Of a DNA stretch of 64,000 bases, positions 63,966-64,000 are shown piece by piece. The stretch lies in the NCBI GenBank assembly GCA_025024175.1, contig QCXZ01000075.1, forward strand, positions 7,626,001-7,690,000. The letters are read 5' to 3'. Source of the DNA: Rhyzopertha dominica (taxonomy: Eukaryota > Arthropoda > Insecta > Coleoptera > Bostrichidae). The stretch's first letter is position 1. The number at the start of each line of letters is the position of its first letter. The position numbers were made by a program, and so were the translations under genes. The notes under the pieces are model-generated. The model did no database searches, was not told the DNA's origin, and saw only the letters and a list, made by a program, of their open reading frames with translations.

Positions 63966-64000
63966 ACCTATGGATATTATATATACAGTAACTGCTAGCA

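Larger units (their letters stand above)
62545..64000. mobile_element. PIF/Harbinger DNA transposon, incomplete at the window end
   Basis: A transposase runs leftward from the window edge to about 63400, and a second small gene runs rightward from about 62545 to 62900. Convergent transposase plus a MADF/Myb-like accessory gene is the standard Harbinger arrangement. The right terminus lies outside the window and the left terminal repeat was not found. Confidence 0.7.

Noticed and set aside
1..64000. CRISPR arrays, rRNA genes, bacterial-type operons or Shine-Dalgarno sites
   Set aside because: None seen. Composition and element content are those of an arthropod nuclear genome.

Overview
The window reads as a stretch of an arthropod, most likely insect, nuclear genome. 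It is strongly A+T-rich, has no operons or bacterial-style gene packing, and is filled with decayed transposable elements of the mix typical of beetles, true bugs and their relatives: Penelope-like elements, several LINE lineages, Ty3/gypsy and BEL/Pao LTR elements, mariner, Tc1, hAT, Transib, MULE, ISL2EU and PIF/Harbinger. Almost every recognisable coding stretch is a frameshifted or truncated transposon remnant. The only plausible host coding sequence I see is a short first exon at 7791-7925 ending in a clean splice donor; a GC-rich patch at 31.86-32.06 kb is a weaker candidate. Single n characters mark unresolved bases. No rRNA, CRISPR array or intact tRNA gene was found.

Layout. 0-1.5 kb: Penelope-like element A (minus strand). 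5.0-7.5 kb: a gypsy remnant between two short LTR pieces, then mariner and LINE debris. 7.8 kb: candidate host exon. 8.4-10.8 kb: pieces of Penelope-like family B. 14.7-17.3 kb: a GIY-YIG fragment and a LINE running leftward. 19.5-21.4 kb: an ISL2EU-type DNA transposon with a YqaJ nuclease gene and a convergent transposase. 21.9-23.0 kb: a Transib (RAG1-like) transposase abutting a Tc1 fragment. 27.8-29.0 kb: a hAT-like transposase split by a TAA microsatellite. 29.2-30.9 kb: an RTE-like LINE. 37-39.3 kb: an R1-like LINE with a nested insertion. 41-42.6 kb: an ORF1-like protein with duplicated upstream units. 45.4-50.0 kb: Penelope-like family C, partly rearranged, with a hAT fragment inside. 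54.5-57.5 kb: gypsy pol followed by a MULE-like transposase. 60.4-61.3 kb: BEL/Pao integrase. 62.5-64.0 kb: a PIF/Harbinger element running off the end.

The most interesting signal is a set of hammerhead ribozymes (HHRs). One at 61557-61601 matches every conserved core position with perfect helices I, II and III. It sits in the middle of a roughly 140-bp repeat with inverted ends. At least five relatives of this repeat occur in the window (near 18.5, 23.9, 24.2, 47.7 and 60.2 kb), in various states of decay. Separate, more degenerate HHRs lie in Penelope-like elements A, B and C (72-109, 10144-10180, 49953-49992). The self-complementary helix III is very short in the three Penelope-like copies and runs to 5 bp without a loop in the repeat family. 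HHRs in Penelope-like elements and in small animal retrozymes are known classes. The inverted-ended repeat family is one I do not recognise and is the best candidate here for an undescribed non-autonomous element.
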